A DNA stretch of 64,000 nt, taken from the NCBI GenBank assembly GCA_964532595.1, contig CAZHIQ010000013.1, forward strand, positions 21,537 through 85,536, written 5' to 3'. This document shows, one piece after another, positions 61,477 to 64,000 of the stretch. The position numbers and the translations under genes are program-made. Numbering within the stretch: the first letter of the stretch is position 1; each line of letters starts with the position of its first letter. The notes beneath the pieces were generated by a model. That model searched no databases. It was given only the letters and a program-made list of their open reading frames with translations, and had not been told where the DNA came from. The stretch comes from Chryseosolibacter sp964532595 (GTDB lineage: Bacteria > Bacteroidota > Bacteroidia > Cytophagales > Cyclobacteriaceae).

Positions 61477-62487
61477 CTACTGACAATCCAGTGTAACCCA
61501 TACCCCATGTGCTCCCCGACTTGTTCCCTCGGCGTGCAAACTTATGAAGGGCTGTGCCGTAATAACCTGGTTCAATACACCCGTGCCAATTTTTCCGTCC
61601 CACGTTAGCATCGTGTAATCGTTTGGACTAGACGTGTCGGGAAGGGTTGCACTGAATGTTTTTAGAACCGAAACATCATTTTCCATCGTCCAAGCGTTGA
61701 GTGTAAAAAAAACGTTTCGATAGTGTAACATCGTTGAGTAGCTGATCCAATTGCACCAAGTCCCAGTCCTCCGAGTGCCCCAAACTTCTATCTGAACGCG
61801 GGGCTGTCTCAAATCGCCCTGATAACTGGTTGATAGAGCAATATACGATTTCGCCCCGATATGGACTCGTCTGTCATTTCTGCAGTTGCTCTCGTTGTGA
61901 AAATAAGAGGCCGATTCATAAGTCGAGCAGCTGCGGGTCGTCCGTGCGTCTAATGATCTACTTTCAGGAAGAATGTGTGTAACCCGGATGCCACTCTGCC
62001 GAATCAGCTCTTCACTCGAGTTAGGTCCGATTTGTTTAAGTCTATCGTACGTTCCTTCTTCCGCTGTAAAGATAGTGCCACCAACGATCTTATTTAGGTA
62101 ACCGTTTGTTTTGTAAATTCCATCTCTGTTTGCGAGTGATTGGTATATTAAAATATCGATAACAGGTTCCCAAGTACTTCCAGACATCCTCAAGACGTCA
62201 CAATATTTTTCGCGAAAGGATGCTTCAGACTCTGCAGTTGTAATTGTATCAAGCTCTGCGTAAGCTTGTCTAAGAACACGCCGATATGAAGAGAAGCCTT
62301 TGGACTGCTCCCATTGATCGAACTCTGCATCCGACATCTTCGAGATCATCTCAACGGCGTTCTGAAAGTCCTCATGGGAAGAGAAGGTCATTACATCACT
62401 TGATTCAAGAGAAGTTTGCTGCAGGTCGAAATTTTCATGGCAACCGATAAGCAGAATATAAACAGTAAGAAACAGTATCTTCTTCAT
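61477..62487 (-). CDS. Unrecognised lipoprotein, paralog A of a tandem pair
   Basis: 336 residues; lipobox LLIGC (Cys16). The N-terminal ~130 residues contain MISKMSDAEFDQWEQSKGFSSYRRVLRQAY, a motif common at the N-terminus of Bacteroidota lipoproteins. The C-terminal ~150 residues hold CSTYESASYFHNESNCRNDRRVHIG, GTWCNW, RNVFF, and the end EGTSRGAHGVWVTLDCQ. Four Cys in the C-terminal part are shared with the upstream paralog, suggesting two disulfides. I recognise no known domain. It is 30 bp downstream of paralog B. Base composition is more A/T-rich than the thrABC region. Confidence 0.75.
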   Translation of the reverse strand: MKKILFLTVYILLIGCHENFDLQQTSLESSDVMTFSSHEDFQNAVEMISKMSDAEFDQWEQSKGFSSYRRVLRQAYAELDTITTAESEASFREKYCDVLRMSGSTWEPVIDILIYQSLANRDGIYKTNGYLNKIVGGTIFTAEEGTYDRLKQIGPNSSEELIRQSGIRVTHILPESRSLDARTTRSCSTYESASYFHNESNCRNDRRVHIGAKSYIALSTSYQGDLRQPRVQIEVWGTRRTGTWCNWISYSTMLHYRNVFFTLNAWTMENDVSVLKTFSATLPDTSSPNDYTMLTWDGKIGTGVLNQVITAQPFISLHAEGTSRGAHGVWVTLDCQ

Positions 62488-62517
62488 GACTAATAGTTGT
62501 TTTGTAGGTACGGTGTT

Positions 62518-63540
62518 TTACAGACAGTCAAGAATGACCCATACGCCATGTGCCCCCCTGCTCGTAGCCTCCCCATGAAAGTTTGTGAACGGCGATGGGT
62601 AAATGACCTGATTATGAACCCTGTCGCCGATTGACTGGTCCCATGGTAAATCCCACCGGTCTTCAGCGGGTGCGTAGTCGGGTAAAACTCTGGAATAAGA
62701 CTGGGGTATTGCTATGCCACCCTGATCCGCCCAAGCCATAATGGAAAACGAGACGTTCCGATACGCTAACGTTGTGCTATACTGTTTCCAATTACACCAA
62801 GTGCCAGTTCTAAGGGTGCCCCACACCTTAATCTCTACCCGCGGTTGCCGATAGTCGCCAGTAGTATTTGTGGATAAAACCACATAAGACCTGGCGGACA
62901 TGTAAACTCGGCGATCATGCCTACAGTTGCTTTCGTTATGAAAGTAGGATGCTGTCATGTGCGTGGTGCAGGTACTATTAACACGGGCCTCCTTTTCTAC
63001 AGGACGACTCCTGTACCGGTATGCCCGGACGCCACTTTCCTTAGGGGTTAACTCAGCATTGTGTGAAATTGAGTTGAGTTTTTCTGCGTCCGCCTTAGCA
63101 ACTGTCATTATTTCATCTCCGACTATTTTGTGCAAAAATCCATTCGTCTCGTAGACGCCTTCGCGATTAACTATTCCTTGATAAAGTCTGATATCAATGT
63201 GGGGTCGCAGGACACTATCAACTACCGTCACTATGTCGTCGTACTTCGCCAAGAATTTCGACAAATCCGCGGGACTCTCGACATTTTGCCACTCCTGCAT
63301 GGCTTGTCGAAATACACTTCTGTAGGAGAGAAAACCTTGCTCTTGCTCCCATACATCCAATTCCTCATCGGTCATTGCAGCAACCATGTTGGTGACTGCT
63401 TCAAACTTATCATCGGAGTCGAATGATAAGTAGGGCAGATGAGAATTCAACCGAGCACTTACTCTAGGATCCAATTGTTCTTGACATGAAAATCCGAAGA
63501 AAATTAGATTTGCTACTAACAAAGAGGGGAGTTTTTTCAT
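62518..63540 (-). CDS. Unrecognised lipoprotein, paralog B of a tandem pair
   Basis: 340 residues; lipobox FGFSC (Cys19). It is alignable with paralog A over the whole length: MTDEELDVWEQEQGFLSYRSVFRQAM, NREGVYETNGFLHKIVG, then ASYFHNESNCRHDRRVYMSARSYV, GTLRTGTWCNWKQYSTTLAYRNVSF and the end SRGAHGVWVILDCL. All four C-terminal cysteines are shared. The C-terminal domain is beta-rich and probably extracellular. It is the first gene of the group of three. No promoter match was found upstream; the region beyond carries possible IS termini. Confidence 0.75.
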   Translation of the reverse strand: MKKLPSLLVANLIFFGFSCQEQLDPRVSARLNSHLPYLSFDSDDKFEAVTNMVAAMTDEELDVWEQEQGFLSYRSVFRQAMQEWQNVESPADLSKFLAKYDDIVTVVDSVLRPHIDIRLYQGIVNREGVYETNGFLHKIVGDEIMTVAKADAEKLNSISHNAELTPKESGVRAYRYRSRPVEKEARVNSTCTTHMTASYFHNESNCRHDRRVYMSARSYVVLSTNTTGDYRQPRVEIKVWGTLRTGTWCNWKQYSTTLAYRNVSFSIMAWADQGGIAIPQSYSRVLPDYAPAEDRWDLPWDQSIGDRVHNQVIYPSPFTNFHGEATSRGAHGVWVILDCL

Positions 63541-64000
63541 TTTGGTTGGTCTTTTGTTTTACATGGATTCTGAGTAAATTGCTGTTTAGGCGATTGGACA
63601 TTTCTAAGAAGAAAAAGAAAAGCGAATGATCGAAGAATTCTTTCCGAATGGCCCAAACTTCTTTCCCAACTAGCGATTCTTGACTATTTCGCTAAGTCTG
63701 ACTCACCTGTTTCGGTAATTATTTGACCCACCCTTTGCGTGCGTGTGTGGGGATTTGATATTTCAAAGCTAGCGTTTCCCCCTGAAAGTGGACCGGTGGT
63801 GTACATCTGACGTGACTTAGAGCGGGATACTTATACCTACTATGTCATAGCGCTGTAGGATGATGAAACAATATTGGAAGAACAAGGATATCTCATGGGG
63901 AAGTAGCAGCGACACTGCTCCGGCAGCGTTTGTTCATATCAGCATTGGCTATTCCTGCACCCTTTGACCCCCCATTCCATTTTTGATTGACCCCTATTCC
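63541..64000. other. Gene-free end region; A/T-rich, with IS-like repeats
   Basis: No ORF is supported here. The first ~150 bases are A/T-rich leader for the lipoprotein genes. From 63699 on there are periodic TGACCC-type repeats resembling insertion-sequence ends. The rest shows nothing I can assign. Confidence 0.55.
63699..64000. mobile_element. Possible remnant or terminal region of an IS21-family element (truncated by window edge)
   Basis: Two pairs of short direct repeats: TGACTCACC (63699-63707) and TGACCCACC (63724-63732), 25 bp apart, with GTTTCGGTAATTATT between. Then TTGACCCCCCATTCC (63964-63978) and TTGACCCCTATTCC (63987-64000), 23 bp apart. Multiple terminal repeats of about 20-25 bp built on TGACCC are typical of IS21-family ends. 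No transposase lies within the window, so this may be an end whose istAB genes are beyond the edge, or a relic. Confidence 0.4.

Noticed and set aside
61477..63540. Toxin-immunity pair interpretation for the tandem lipoproteins
   Set aside because: Both genes are paralogs of similar length with lipoprotein signals, which does not fit a toxin with a small, unrelated immunity protein.
1..64000. tRNA, rRNA and CRISPR features
   Set aside because: I looked for tRNA T-loop motifs, rRNA segments and regularly spaced repeats in the intergenic regions and saw none convincing; the 8-bp tandem tracts are too short and degenerate to be a CRISPR array.

Overview
The window looks like a chromosomal stretch from a member of the Bacteroidota, most likely a Cytophagales-type bacterium. 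Indicators are a gliding-motility gene (gldC), a type III glutamine synthetase, a SusC-style TonB-dependent receptor with a carboxypeptidase-regulatory N-terminal domain, a DUF3098 protein next to ftsX, many Bacteroidota-type lipoprotein signals, and several copies of the phylum's TAnnTTTG -7 promoter box. No rRNA, tRNA or CRISPR array was recognised. Most of the window is ordinary core genome; the last ~3 kb is visibly more A/T-rich and looks accessory.

Layout. 1-2.6 kb: tail of a DUF2807 protein, then glnN. 2.6-4.3 kb: S41 processing protease. 4.4-8.4 kb: a four-gene operon (GntP-type permease, RidA, metal-dependent PLP fold-III enzyme, M19 dipeptidase) that fits D-amino-acid or D-peptide catabolism. 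8.4-12.3 kb: a FabH-type synthase and leuS. 12.4-19.6 kb: DUF885 lipoprotein, single-domain response regulator, unknown lipoprotein, a large TerB-like/ABC/membrane fusion, and a YdcF-like protein. 19.7-25.8 kb: rhodanese, a lipase-like hydrolase, and a TonB receptor followed by an SGNH lipoprotein. 25.9-27.8 kb: 3-oxoacid CoA-transferase (scoAB) and gldC, bounded by three tracts of a degenerate 8-bp tandem repeat. 27.9-31.5 kb: ftsX, DUF3098, uppP, truB, ribF. 31.6-33 kb: ECF sigma factor and probable anti-sigma factor. 33-36.5 kb: membrane pyrophosphatase, a small unknown protein and a thioesterase.

36.6-41.6 kb is the threonine operon thrA(BC), preceded by a short ORF that encodes a run of threonine and isoleucine codons. 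This is a clear attenuation-type leader peptide. 41.6-47 kb carries pcm, a phosphotriesterase-like hydrolase, a trhO-mogA-M23 peptidase operon and a periplasmic zinc-finger-like protein. 47.1-51.1 kb encodes a sugar-oxidation set: a GMC flavoenzyme, its gluconate-2-dehydrogenase subunit-3-like partner, and a Gfo/Idh/MocA oxidoreductase. 51.2-53.1 kb: yidD and cysS. 53.2-59 kb: a complete tripartite RND efflux operon, whose pump carries Asp-Asn where AcrB has its Asp-Asp proton relay. 59-59.5 kb: an intergenic region rich in dyads, possibly an operator cluster for the RND operon and the divergent MFS exporter.

60.8-63.5 kb: a small outer-membrane beta-barrel protein, then two tandem paralogous lipoproteins of an unrecognised family with four conserved C-terminal cysteines. 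The final 300 bases carry periodic TGACCC-type repeats resembling termini of IS21-family elements. The most interesting items are the threonine leader peptide, the tandem lipoprotein pair beside the possible IS remnant, the 8-bp repeat tracts, the D-amino-acid operon and the altered RND relay.
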